Assembly (NCBI GenBank): GCA_038207155.1
Contig: JBBRAB010000021.1
Span: 1 to 64,000 of the forward strand
Source: FEN-1139 sp038207155
GTDB lineage: Bacteria > Myxococcota_A > Polyangia > Polyangiales > Polyangiaceae
Length of the DNA stretch: 64,000 nucleotides
Direction of reading: 5' to 3'
The position numbers and the translations under genes are program-made. Shown piece by piece: positions 1-9,400 of the stretch. The notes beneath the pieces are model-generated. The model had not been told where the DNA came from, searched no databases, and worked only from the letters and a program-made list of their open reading frames with translations. The first letter of the stretch is position 1; the number at the start of each line of letters is the position of its first letter.

Positions 1-231
1 GATCCCCACGCTCCTATAGTTGATGACAGTAAAGTCGTTGGCGTCCCAGCGCTTCATTTCCTTGGCAGTGGCCACCGCGAGTGCGGCGAGCACGGCATCA
101 ACGCCGTCAGGGTTGGCGCAAACAGCTTGGTCCGTGCTGCCAAGCTCCTCTTGGGGCGACTCTGCACTGCAGGCAACTGCCGCGAGAGCCAAGGGGGCGA
201 CTAGGGACCAGACGATGAGATTCTTGAGCAT
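1..231 (-). CDS. Partial lipoprotein (3' end off window)
   Basis: An open frame runs leftwards from an ATG at 231 and leaves the window at base 1, giving 77 codons. The N-terminus MLKNLIVWSLVAPLALAAVAC is a lipoprotein signal peptide, and the lipobox Cys is residue 21. Just after it comes the acidic stretch EELGSTDQAV, a 'gsTxQA' type segment that I associate with secreted lipoproteins of Myxococcota. A purine-rich ribosome binding site (GGAGGAG) lies about 6 bases before the ATG. The rest (VDAVLAALAVATAKEMKRW...) is too short to place in a family. It is probably exported and anchored in the outer membrane. The function is unknown. Confidence 0.75.
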   Translation of the reverse strand, partial: MLKNLIVWSLVAPLALAAVACSAESPQEELGSTDQAVCANPDGVDAVLAALAVATAKEMKRWDANDFTVINYRSVGI

Positions 232-424
232 GATTTTCTCCTCCGAGTGAACGCACCGAGATCTAGTGCACGCGGCGTTCCATATTCGGATGGTGGAAAC
301 ACAGAAGGCGTCGACCGCCTCCGAGGGGCGCATTGCCCAGTTTTTCTCGAGTTTTCCTTCGGTTCCTGTGTAGTTCTGCGGGGGCTTTTGTCAGCGGCTT
401 CCCACAAAACGGTTACATCGGACA

Positions 425-481
425 TGCACGAGTTGTGCATTTCGGGTTGTGCAAGTTGTGCAATTCTGCACAACTTGTGCA
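425..481. promoter_or_regulatory. Inverted-repeat array, candidate operator
   Basis: Two 15-bp sites of identical layout, TGCACGAGTTGTGCA (425-439) and TGCACAACTTGTGCA (467-481), have 5-bp palindromic arms around a 5-bp spacer. Between them are two more GTTGTGCA words (446-453 and 455-462). The second of these forms an 11-bp inverted repeat (CAAGTTGTGCA/TGCACAACTTG) with the start of the last site. Clustered copies of one short palindrome look like binding sites for a dimeric regulator. The array sits about 195-250 bp upstream of the lipoprotein start at 231. The regulator is unknown. Confidence 0.45.
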
Positions 482-710
482 GCCTCGATTGCGCAACGGC
501 GACCCTACTCTCGGCTTGTCTCCCGACCCCGTCGCCCGCACGTGCAAAACCCGACGTGCACATCACGCACTTCGCTGCAGCCCCCGCGTGCACAACCCAT
601 CATGCCGTCCTAGCCACAGGAGCAGTCGGGGTCTCACCAACGACCACGGCGGACTTCCAATCTGGGAAGCCCGCCGTTTTCCTGCGCTCAGTCTGCTCGG
701 CTCAAGCCCG

Positions 711-766
711 GCACCGCGCTGAGGCCGCGCAGGGCACCGCGCTGAGGCCGCGCAGGGCACTGCGCG
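711..766. repeat. 23-bp tandem repeat, 2.4 copies
   Basis: A 23-bp unit beginning GCACCGCGCTGAGG is present at 711-733 and again, identically, at 734-756. A third partial copy with one change follows at 757-766. It ends directly at the stop codon of the large Cys-rich gene (769). Each unit contains GCGC words that could pair, so it may act as a 3' end structure. It could also be simple replication slippage. Confidence 0.6.
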
Positions 767-768
767 AC

Positions 769-3700
769 TCAGCCAGCCCGTCGACGACGCCAGGAGGCCA
801 TTCCTAGGGCCAGCACGAGTGCCAGTGTGGGAGTGGACCCTGGTGAGCCGGGGCGCGGCAGAGAGCAGGTGTAGCCGCCGCCTTCGAGTGCCGGGTCGTC
901 CGTGGCTGCGCCGCTCGTGGCGCCGGTCGCCTTGCCTCCGGTCGAGGGAGTGCCGCCGCTAGCCTTGCCGCCCGTCGAAGAGCCGCCGCTGCTCGAGCCC
1001 CCGGTACCGCTGCCGCCAGACGACGCGCCACCGGTCGTGGTCACGCCGCCCGCACCACCCGTGCCACCGGTCCCATTGTCAACGCAGGTCGACGAGCTGC
1101 AGACCTGCGAGACACAGTCGGACGCGAGTCGACAGCTGAGGCCTGTTGCGCAAGGCGAGCATTGGCTGCCGCCGCAATCGACATCGCTCTCCTGACCGTT
1201 CTTGAGCGTATCGGTGCAGGACTCGGCGATGCACTGATGCGAGGTGGGCTCACAGACTCGTGACTTGCAATCCCCACCAACCAGGCAGGACTGGGCGTTG
1301 TTGCACGGACGGCAGTCCGGACCGCCGCAATCCAGATCGGTTTCAGTCCCATTTTTCAGCTGATCACTGCAACCCGCCGCCATGCAGCGCAGCGTGCTCG
1401 AGTCACAGTGCAGCGAACGACAGTCCGCTCCGAGCTTGCACAGCTGGTCGACCGCGCATCCGAGGCACACGGTGCCGCCACAGTCGAGATCCGTTTCATC
1501 GCCATTACGCGTGGCGTCAACGCAGCTTGCCGCAGCACAGAGCAGCGTGCCGGGCGGACAGATACTCGACTGACAGTCCCCCGAGCCTTTGCACATCTGC
1601 TGATCGGCGCAGGAGGGGCAGGTGGAGCCGCAGTCCAGATCAGTCTCAGTACCATTCTTGACGCCATCGGTGCAGGTCGGCGGGCTGCACAGCTTGGTGT
1701 CCAGATCGCAGCTGAGTCTCACGCAGTCAGCGCCCGCCAGGCAGGCCAGGCCGTTGTTGCAAGCGCCGCAGGTACCGCCGCCGCAGTCGACGTCCGTTTC
1801 GGTGCCGTTCTTCACTCCATCGCCGCAGGTCGGCGCGCGACAGAGCTGCACCCCAGGCTCACAGACGCGGCTCGTGCAGTCCGCATCCACCCCACAGCCC
1901 TTCGAGTTACCGCAAGCCTTGCAGCTGCCGCCGCAATCAAGGTCCGTTTCATCGCCGTTCTTCACGCCGTCGCTACAGGTCGCCTTGGTGCAGACGTGCG
2001 TTGCCGCCGGACAAACACCGCTCAGGCAGTCGCTCGCGAGCAGGCAGGCTTTGGTTTCAAAACACGGAAGACAGGTTCCTCCTCCGCAGTCGACATCGGT
2101 CTCACTGGCACTTCGGACACCGTCCCCGCAGCCCGGAGCCGCGCAGCGCAGTGTTGCCACGGGACAGAGGCCACTCAGGCAATCGGCTCCAATCAGGCAC
2201 TTCTGGGCCGCACTGCAACCTGAACAGAGTCCGCCACAGTCGAGATCCGTCTCCATGCCATTCGGGATTGCGTCCGCGCACGAGGGCGCGAGGCACAGGT
2301 GGGTCACCGCGTCGTCGCAGTGTTGAGCGACGCAGTCTTCGGCTCCTGCGCAGCGCCCACCCGTGCCGATGGCGGATTGATTGGTGACCATGATGCGCAC
2401 CAGCTGCGTATCGAATCCTCCCTTGCCGTCGGCGACGCGGATCCGCACCACGTATTGGTTATCCGTGTTCAAATCCTTAGGCAGCTCGAAATTCGGTGCC
2501 CCGAGGAAGGTCAACTGCCCCGTGCTTGCATCCAAGCTAAACAGCGCATCATCCTCGCCGCCAAACAAACCAAAACTTAGCGTATCTCCGGCGTTTGGAT
2601 CGGTCGCGGTGAGCTTGGCCGCGGCCAAGCTCCCTTCAGTCACCGAAAATGCCAACGGATTCAAGATGGGCGGACCATTCCCGTTGCCCGTAAAGTGGCA
2701 GACTTGGTCGCAAGCGTCGTTGGCGACGAGATTTCCGTCGTCGCATTGTTCTGACGGCGTGCGCACGCCGTTGCCGCACACCTCCCGACAGGGCCCAAGC
2801 GGTCCGGAACAGGACCAGCCGAGCTCGAAGCGGCAAGAGCCGGTACAGCCGTCACCGTCGACCGCGTTGCCGTCATCGCAGGCTTCTCCCGCGTCGAGCG
2901 TCCCGTTGCCACAGCTCATCAGACAGACCGAGGGCCCCTGACCTGCCGCGGGACTACAAGCGTAGCGACGCTCCGTGAAACACCCACTGTTGCAGCCGTC
3001 CCCGTTGACGAGGTTGCCGTCATCACAGGTCTCGGCGCCTACGATCCGCGAATCCCCGCAGGTCTCGGCGCAGCTACTCGGCGCGCCCCCGCAGGTCCAG
3101 CCGGTTTCAACGCGGCAGCTCCGCTCGCAGCCGTCGAGCGCCTGAGTGTTTCCATCGTCGCAGAGCTCAAGCGCATCGAGCACGCCATCACCGCAGTGCG
3201 TGAGAAGCGTGCAAGCGCCGGCAGGCTGGCAGCTGTAGCTGGCCTCCACCGCGCACTCTGCGTTGCAACCATCGACTGAAACGGTGTTGCCATCGTCGCA
3301 GCCCTCTCCCGGCTCAGCGAGTCCGTTGCCACAGGTCTTGGCGCAGGGCGTACCGGGGAGCGCGCAGGCCCAGCCGATTTCCAGCGTGCAGCCCATCGAA
3401 CAGCCGTCGCCAGCCGCCCGATTGCCATCGTCACACAGCTCACTGCCGTCAAGGCGACCATTGCCGCATTGCAGCGAACAACTGGATTTTCCGTCCAAAC
3501 TGCCGCTGCACTCCCAGCCCGTCGCGATGCGACAGGTCGGACTGCAACCGTCGGCGGGGCTCACATTGCCGTCGTCGCACTCTTCACCAACGACCCATTT
3601 GCCGTCTCCACAGATGGCCTGACAGGGACTGCCGGGCTGCACGCAGGTAAAGCCCGTCTCGAGACGGCAGGCTGACGAGCAGCCATCGGCGCTAGCCAGG

Positions 3701-4932
3701 TTGCCGTCGTCGCACAGCTCGCCCGGGTTGAGCTTGCCATTGCCGCAAGTGAGCGCGCAGGTGCTCGGATTGCCGACGCAGCCGTAGCCCGACTCGCTAT
3801 CACAGGTTGCCGAGCAGCCATCGCCGGCGACCTGATTTCCATCGTCGCATTGCTCCCGATCGGACACCACTCCGCTGCCACATTGGTCATCGGTGGCGTC
3901 GGCGAAGAAGTAGCGATAGCCGGTCGGCCCCAACACCATGTCGTCGTTACAGAGCTCGACGCGATTCATTCCGATGCGCCAGGGATTGGTCTTGGTCAGG
4001 GCGTAGATTACGTTCTTTTGCCAGGGCTGGCCGCCTGCGGGCGTCTCCACGATGACGAGAGCGGGGCCGCTCGCTGCCACCCCATTGACCTTGGCGAAGA
4101 ACTGTCCGGCGTCCTTCTCGGGCCAGTTATCATTGAAGGCCGCAATCACGAGGGTAAAGTGCGTCGCGACGTAGTTCGAGGGGATCTGAAAGTCCTGATA
4201 GACGCAGCCCCCGTTGTTACCCTGCGCTGAGGTTGCCTGGTTGGCTAGGTACTGGGCCCCTTGCAGCGAGCGGGGCCAATCACCCGCCGCGCGAAAGTGC
4301 ACCTTTGCCGAGCTGTTGTCGTTTGTGTAAAACCAGTGCGGATCTGCGTCATTTTCGGCCAATACGCGAAAATTCGCACCGACGCCGGTGTTGTAGAACA
4401 CCACGCCTGACGGCTCGCAGCGACTCGGTGTGCCCGAACAGGCCCAGCCTGCTTCCACTTCGCACAGTCGATTGCAGCCGTCGCCGTCGTAGCGATTGGC
4501 GTCATCGCAGATCTCCTGCGCCCAACCGGGATAGATATCGTTGTTACGCACGCCGTTGCCGCAAGCCACGAGATCGCACTGCGCGCTGCAGTTATTGCCC
4601 GCCGCAGCGCCGTTGTCGCAGACCTCACCGGAATCCAGCGTCCCGTTGCTGCACAGGCCCTTGAGCGAGCATGCGCTACCCGGCACCCAGCAGTAATGCG
4701 TGCCCTCGAGGTGCCCCGTCGCGTTGCAGCCGTCGCCCGCCGTGAGGTTGCCGTCATCGCACTCCTCGCCGGGTTCGAGGCGTCCGTTCGCGAGCGTCAG
4801 GCCCTGACGCGTCTCAGCCGTCACCTCTGGAGGGCTCCTATCGGCTCTCCCCTCCAAGGCACAACCGAGAGTGACTCCCGCCACGGCGAGCCCCACGACG
4901 CAAACGAATCCCCCTGGCAAGACGGTACGCAT
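769..4932 (-). CDS. Large Cys-rich DUF4215/DxDCGG repeat surface protein
   Basis: About 1387 residues. I start at ATG 4932 because MRTVLPGGFVCVVGLAVAG gives a clean signal sequence ending in a possible lipobox (VTLGC); the frame is open further upstream. Residues about 35-175 hold three DUF4215-like disulfide repeats (ECDDGN..AGDGC). A non-repeat domain of about 165 residues follows (about 178-345, starting VVFYNTGVG). Then come nine more DUF4215 repeats to about 745, a cadherin-like domain (about 750-855), and eight repeats with the signature ETD(L/V)DCGG (about 860-1280). The C-terminus is a Gly/Ser/Thr-rich linker, a single Cys (GGGYTCSLP), a hydrophobic helix and RRRR. That resembles the sorting tails of Myxococcota surface proteins. 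An extracellular, disulfide-rich adhesive or binding role is inferred from architecture only. Confidence 0.85.
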   Translation of the reverse strand: MRTVLPGGFVCVVGLAVAGVTLGCALEGRADRSPPEVTAETRQGLTLANGRLEPGEECDDGNLTAGDGCNATGHLEGTHYCWVPGSACSLKGLCSNGTLDSGEVCDNGAAAGNNCSAQCDLVACGNGVRNNDIYPGWAQEICDDANRYDGDGCNRLCEVEAGWACSGTPSRCEPSGVVFYNTGVGANFRVLAENDADPHWFYTNDNSSAKVHFRAAGDWPRSLQGAQYLANQATSAQGNNGGCVYQDFQIPSNYVATHFTLVIAAFNDNWPEKDAGQFFAKVNGVAASGPALVIVETPAGGQPWQKNVIYALTKTNPWRIGMNRVELCNDDMVLGPTGYRYFFADATDDQCGSGVVSDREQCDDGNQVAGDGCSATCDSESGYGCVGNPSTCALTCGNGKLNPGELCDDGNLASADGCSSACRLETGFTCVQPGSPCQAICGDGKWVVGEECDDGNVSPADGCSPTCRIATGWECSGSLDGKSSCSLQCGNGRLDGSELCDDGNRAAGDGCSMGCTLEIGWACALPGTPCAKTCGNGLAEPGEGCDDGNTVSVDGCNAECAVEASYSCQPAGACTLLTHCGDGVLDALELCDDGNTQALDGCERSCRVETGWTCGGAPSSCAETCGDSRIVGAETCDDGNLVNGDGCNSGCFTERRYACSPAAGQGPSVCLMSCGNGTLDAGEACDDGNAVDGDGCTGSCRFELGWSCSGPLGPCREVCGNGVRTPSEQCDDGNLVANDACDQVCHFTGNGNGPPILNPLAFSVTEGSLAAAKLTATDPNAGDTLSFGLFGGEDDALFSLDASTGQLTFLGAPNFELPKDLNTDNQYVVRIRVADGKGGFDTQLVRIMVTNQSAIGTGGRCAGAEDCVAQHCDDAVTHLCLAPSCADAIPNGMETDLDCGGLCSGCSAAQKCLIGADCLSGLCPVATLRCAAPGCGDGVRSASETDVDCGGGTCLPCFETKACLLASDCLSGVCPAATHVCTKATCSDGVKNGDETDLDCGGSCKACGNSKGCGVDADCTSRVCEPGVQLCRAPTCGDGVKNGTETDVDCGGGTCGACNNGLACLAGADCVRLSCDLDTKLCSPPTCTDGVKNGTETDLDCGSTCPSCADQQMCKGSGDCQSSICPPGTLLCAAASCVDATRNGDETDLDCGGTVCLGCAVDQLCKLGADCRSLHCDSSTLRCMAAGCSDQLKNGTETDLDCGGPDCRPCNNAQSCLVGGDCKSRVCEPTSHQCIAESCTDTLKNGQESDVDCGGSQCSPCATGLSCRLASDCVSQVCSSSTCVDNGTGGTGGAGGVTTTGGASSGGSGTGGSSSGGSSTGGKASGGTPSTGGKATGATSGAATDDPALEGGGYTCSLPRPGSPGSTPTLALVLALGMASWRRRRAG

Positions 4933-5143
4933 GAGGCCCCTAACGACCGCTCCCCCAGGGCCTTTATGTCTGGGCCGTCGTGGAACCACGGGCCGCGAGG
5001 CCCATCTGGCGGCGCAATGCGGAAATCCCCATGTAAATTGCCGCCTTTCCCGCACGAGCTCGCTCAAACGCGAGGAGCGGAAATCGGCGGCCCCCGCAGC
5101 CGGGTGAGCGAACGGCTCACCCAGGCTCCGAGGGGCAGCTCAA

Positions 5144-5773
5144 CTAGAAGCGCATGCCCAGGTGGCCACCGAAGATGCCCGCGTTGTAGTCGCCGGCAAC
5201 CAGGAACTTGAAGTCCCCGCCAACGAAGTGACGGTCGCTTGCCAGAAAGCTCGCCGAAACCCCGGGAGCGAACGCAAACTTCGAAGCCGAGTCACTGACG
5301 CACGTTCCGGCCATGCAGATTTCAGCGCTCGCGCTAGCAAGGCCGAGCCCGACCGTCGGTCGCAGCGTGAACTTGGGTGTGAGGTCGGCGTCGTAGCCGA
5401 GCTCAACCAATCCCGTCCAAAGACTGGACTTGGTGGACATGGTTCCGAAACCCGGAATCGTCGAATCGGTAGAGGTTCCGAGGAAGTACATGAAGTTCGC
5501 GCCAACGTACACCTTCGCTGGCATGGTGTAGCCCGCGCGCAGCCCAAACCCCATATTCAGGTCGTCGGTACCGTAGCCCAGCTAAAGAGCAGCAGCGGTA
5601 TAGCCCGCCTGCGGGTTCGTCGCTGCGGTACTCGTGGCGACCGCTGGCGAAGTCTCCGCTGCCGGGGCAGCGGCTGTCGTTGACGCCCCCTGCGCCTCAA
5701 CGTCCTGCGCGAACGCCGTGGAAGTCAGAGCCATAACCAACCCAATCATTCCGAAACTGCCTACATGGTTCAT
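5144..5773 (-). pseudogene. Small outer-membrane beta-barrel gene with in-frame TAG
   Basis: One reading frame runs from ATG 5773 to a TGA/TAG-type stop at 5144 and is interrupted only by a TAG at 5582-5584. Upstream of the TAG is a signal peptide (MNHVGSFGMIGLVMALTSTA, cleavage after AFA) and an Ala/Thr-rich linker. Downstream, in the same frame, the protein continues LGYGTDDLNMGFGLRAGYT through alternating amphipathic strands to a terminal ...GHLGMRF. The final Phe is typical of barrel proteins inserted by the Bam machinery. The continuous barrel codon pattern on both sides of the TAG argues for one gene. The TAG could be a real nonsense mutation, a read-through site or a sequencing error. 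Without read-through only a secreted 60-residue peptide would be made. Confidence 0.7.
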
Positions 5774-5957
5774 GGGGCGGGATGCCACCAGAAGGCACTC
5801 AGTTTGTGAACGACAGGTTGGCGATTCAGCTCACGCTGAGGCGCGCTTTCCAGCACCGACGGACGATAGTCTGAGTATCGAACCACGCCCGCACCTCGAA
5901 CGACCAGACCTAGGGTTTTCCCTAGTTGTGCCCTAGCCGTCCCTGCGCGTGACCCGA

Positions 5958-6044
5958 CTAGAAGCGGTTGCCCAAATGCGTACCGTAGACGGGAGTGGAT
6001 GGGTACTGGCCAACGAAGAGATGCTTGTAGTCCACACCGAGCGC
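5958..6044 (-). pseudogene. Decayed 3' end of a second barrel gene
   Basis: On the minus strand this frame reads ...ALGVDYKHLFVGQYPSTPV then YGTHLGNRF and a TAG stop. It matches the end of the neighbouring barrel protein (GGDFKFLVAGDYNAGIF then GGHLGMRF) in length and in the G.D.K.L..G.Y....HLG.RF pattern. Going upstream, the frame soon loses barrel character and I find no signal peptide or start. It is therefore the remnant of a paralogous gene that once stood in tandem, about 185 bp from the start of the surviving copy. Confidence 0.6.
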
Positions 6045-6472
6045 GCGGCGCGTTCGCCGCAGGTGCAACCGAGGGGTTCAACAACAAGGCCAGAATTACG
6101 ACACGAAAAGCCTACGGCTTTCGCTCCTACGAACACGTGCGAATCGCCCTATATCACGGCCTCGGAAATCTCCCGGAACCTCCCTGGCTCACCCACAGAT
6201 TCTTCTGAAGAGGCAAAGTACTAAAGCAACGCGCCCAACCAACCGCGCCGGATTCATGCCGTTGGATAGAGCCGGGTCCCAATCGCCGCGTCAACCAGGA
6301 GTGGCGCAATCTGTCGCAAGTCAGCCCATTCATTGCCGAGGGACTGGCGGAGCCCGGAACCCAGAAGCCGGCCCACAAGGACGACAAAGGCAGACCTTGG
6401 GCTTGCCCCAATTGCATTTCAGCCAAATGGCGAGTTCTGCCCCGCGACGACTCCCGGTATCATGCCGCTACC
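6045..6472. other. Intergenic region with no recognisable gene
   Basis: I see no signal peptide, family motif or consistent codon pattern on either strand here. It separates the decayed barrel gene from the start of the beta-helix gene at 6473. It probably contains the promoter of that gene, but I cannot pick out a convincing box. Confidence 0.5.
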
Positions 6473-9400
6473 ATGCGAACACGCCGTCCCTTCTCCTCGC
6501 TCGTCGGTCGTGCCCTGCTCGCTAGTGCTGCCGGAGCAGGCGGTTTGCTGCTGTCGCTGCCTGCGTCCGCCGCCACGCGCTACGTCGCCGGCAACGCCGC
6601 TGCGGGAGGCGATGGTTCCACGACGGCCAAGGCATTCAAAGCCATTGGGGACTGTGTCAAGGCAGCCAAGCCCGGGGATGTTTGCTCCATCGCGTCAGGA
6701 ACGTATCGAGAAGACCTGCGCGTCACGCAAGCGGGAACGGCGGCCGCACCGCTGACGCTGCGCGCGGAGAAACCGGGCAGCGTGGTCGTCTCGGCGTTGG
6801 ACGCGCTCACGCCGGGAGCGGGCGGCGTCGGCAAATGGGAGGCCGTCTCCATCAACGGTGTGGCTCTCGAGCGCCTCATTTTGCCCGCCGGGTTCGACCA
6901 AGGGACGGGAAAGAATCTGCTCTTTCTCAACGGGGAGCCACTGGTCGAGGCGCGTTGGCCCAACGTCAAGCAGCTCGGTGGGCAAACCCGTGCGGACTAC
7001 GCGATCACCACGGGTGGCGGACGTGGCGCCAGCATCGACGCGGAGAAGGATGAGGGCTGGTTCGAGCATCCCGCGACGCCGGCATGGGCGGCAGGTGCCA
7101 ACATCGTGCTGCTGTCGGGTTCCGAGTGGTTCGCGGAAAAGACGGTCGTGCGCTCGACGAGCCCCGGTTCGCTGCGCTTTGCCGTCCAAAAGCCCGATTT
7201 TGCGACCCCAGCGCGCAACGATTCCTATTTCCTATTCGGTAAGCTTGAGGCGCTCGATGCGAACAACGAGTGGTTCTTCGATGCCGACGGAGTCTACGGT
7301 CCCAAGTCTGCGCTCTATCGCCTCCCGAGCAAGGAGGCGACGCAGACGCTTGAGTGGAAGCGTCGCTACAGCACGCTGACGCTCGCCAAGGGAGCAAGCT
7401 ACCTGACGGTCGAGGGACTCTCGTTCAAGGGCGGCGCCATCACGGCCGAGCAGGGGAGCAGCGGGCTCGTACTCGACGGCATTACGGGCGATTGGCTCAG
7501 CCACTCCATGGTCGGAGCGGGCGCGGGCCCTGGCATTTATCTGCACGGCAGCAAGCATGCCCTCAAGCACTCGCTGGTGGCCCACGTGGGGGCCGCGGGC
7601 GTGGTGCTCAACGGCGCAACGGACTGCACGCTCGAGGACAACGTCGTGCACGACACGGGGTACATTCCCGACGGCGTGGGCATCGAGGCCTGGGGCGGAG
7701 CCAGCGGCAACACCATCCGCAAAAACACCGTCTTTGACAGCTCCACTCACGGCATTGGGCTCTGCAGCAAAGCCTCGGAATACGCTGAAAATCAGGTATT
7801 TCGCGCGGGCCGCATCTCGATCGATCTGGGCAGCTTCAACGGTTACGACTGCGGCAACGCCAAGGGCACGCGGGTTCACCACAACCTGGCGCACGACGGC
7901 TCCACCCAGTTTGACACCGACTACAAGCACTGGGGCATCAACGGATTTCGCATCGACACCGGCGGCTCCAAGACGGGCGGCTCAAACTTCGTGTTTGATC
8001 ACAACGTAGCGTTCCGTCACACGGCTTCGGCCTACTCGATGTTCGGGCTGCAGCCGGGCATGGAAAACTACCCGGACTCGGCGCTCACGCTCGTACACAA
8101 CACCGGCGTCGGCAATTTCGGCATCCTGCACGACGGCTACGAGGTGAGCGGCGTCACGCTTGTCGACAATTTGCTCGACGGGGAATGCTCGGGCTGCAGT
8201 GAGGCCGTGGCCAAGCAGGCGCGCATCGAGAAAAACCTGTTTAGCCTCAGTGAGCTTACGGGCAACCTGAAGGCGCCTCCCGGTTTCGTCGATGGTCCCG
8301 CCTACGATCTGCGGCTGGCAGCGGGCTCGCCCGCCATCGACAGCGGCATCGACATGCCGCCCTGGACCGGCACCACGCTGGGCAAGGGGCCCGATCTCGG
8401 GGCTTTTGAGGCAAATGCTGACCCGCTGATGTGGGGCGCGCAGCTGCGCGCGGGCGATCTGGCGGCGCTCACCGTGAGCTGCAGCGCGCGCGCCACGGGC
8501 AGCGTTTGTCGCATCTCGAACCTACCGCAGGGGCGCAGCATGACGCCCGACTTTGCGCTGACGCTCGGGGGCGCGGCCGGTGGAGGTTGCAAGCAGGGCC
8601 TCGCGGTGCGGACCGCCGAGAGCTTCATCGACTGCAGCTTTGCCACACTGCCGAGCGGCGCCGTCGAGGTGTCACTCGCCGGGGAGACGCCCGTCAAGAC
8701 CAGCAAGCCCGCCGTAACTGACAAAACTCCACTCGGCTGCAGTCAGAATGCCTACACCATTCCCGTTCAGGTAAGCGGAGCGGGCGCGCTCGACATGGAC
8801 TCGCGCGCGGTCCCCTTCTTCATTGACACCGCCGCGCTTATCGCCGCCAAAAAGCTTGCACCGGACTGTAGCAATCTACGTGTGCGCAGTGCCGATCTCT
8901 CCCGAGATTTTGCCTATTTCCTGGACCCTGACAGCTGCAACAGCAAGAGCACCTTGCTGTTTGTGAAACGCAGTTTCGAGGAGACGCTCGGTGGAATCGC
9001 GCCGCCCGATGGCGCGCTGTTTCGCGTCCAGACCGGCGACGCCAGCTGGAAATCCCAGAGTGAGCTAGCTGGGCTTTTCCCAGTCATGGCCAAATCTAAG
9101 TTGCTCTGGCTCAACGCGGACTCGCTCAAGCTGGCTAGCGGCGAGGCTGTGATGGATTGGAAGGATTCCACGAGCAAGGACAGCCAGCGTCACGCCGCGG
9201 CGGCTGCCAAGGGCTCAGCGCCGACGTTCGTGCCGGGCACCGCTGACGCGACTGCGCGGCTGCGCTTTGACGGCGTCAATGATCGTCTTGAGGTGCGCCA
9301 GGGTGCCACGCCCGGGCTCGGTGATACCGGGCGAGGCGCGTTCTACGCCGTGGCCTGGAACAAGACGCGAGGCACCTCAACGTACCCGCGCGTGTTGTCG

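Larger units (their letters stand above)
232..768. other. Intergenic region upstream of the partial lipoprotein gene
   Basis: This 537-base stretch lies between the stop of the large Cys-rich gene (769) and the start of the partial lipoprotein gene (231). I see no convincing gene in it. It holds an array of TGCAC/GTGCA inverted repeats at 425-481, scattered ACGTGCA words near 540-560, and a 23-bp tandem repeat at 711-766. Confidence 0.6.

Noticed and set aside
709..766. Tandem GC repeat considered as part of a gene.
   Set aside because: It lies after the stop of the Cys-rich gene, and no frame through it has a start with a ribosome binding site or a recognisable product.
902..1195. A Pro/Val/Leu-rich plus-strand frame that could be read as a surface protein.
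   Set aside because: It is the complement of the Gly/Ser/Thr-rich linker and last repeats of the large minus-strand Cys-rich gene, whose repeats are unmistakable.
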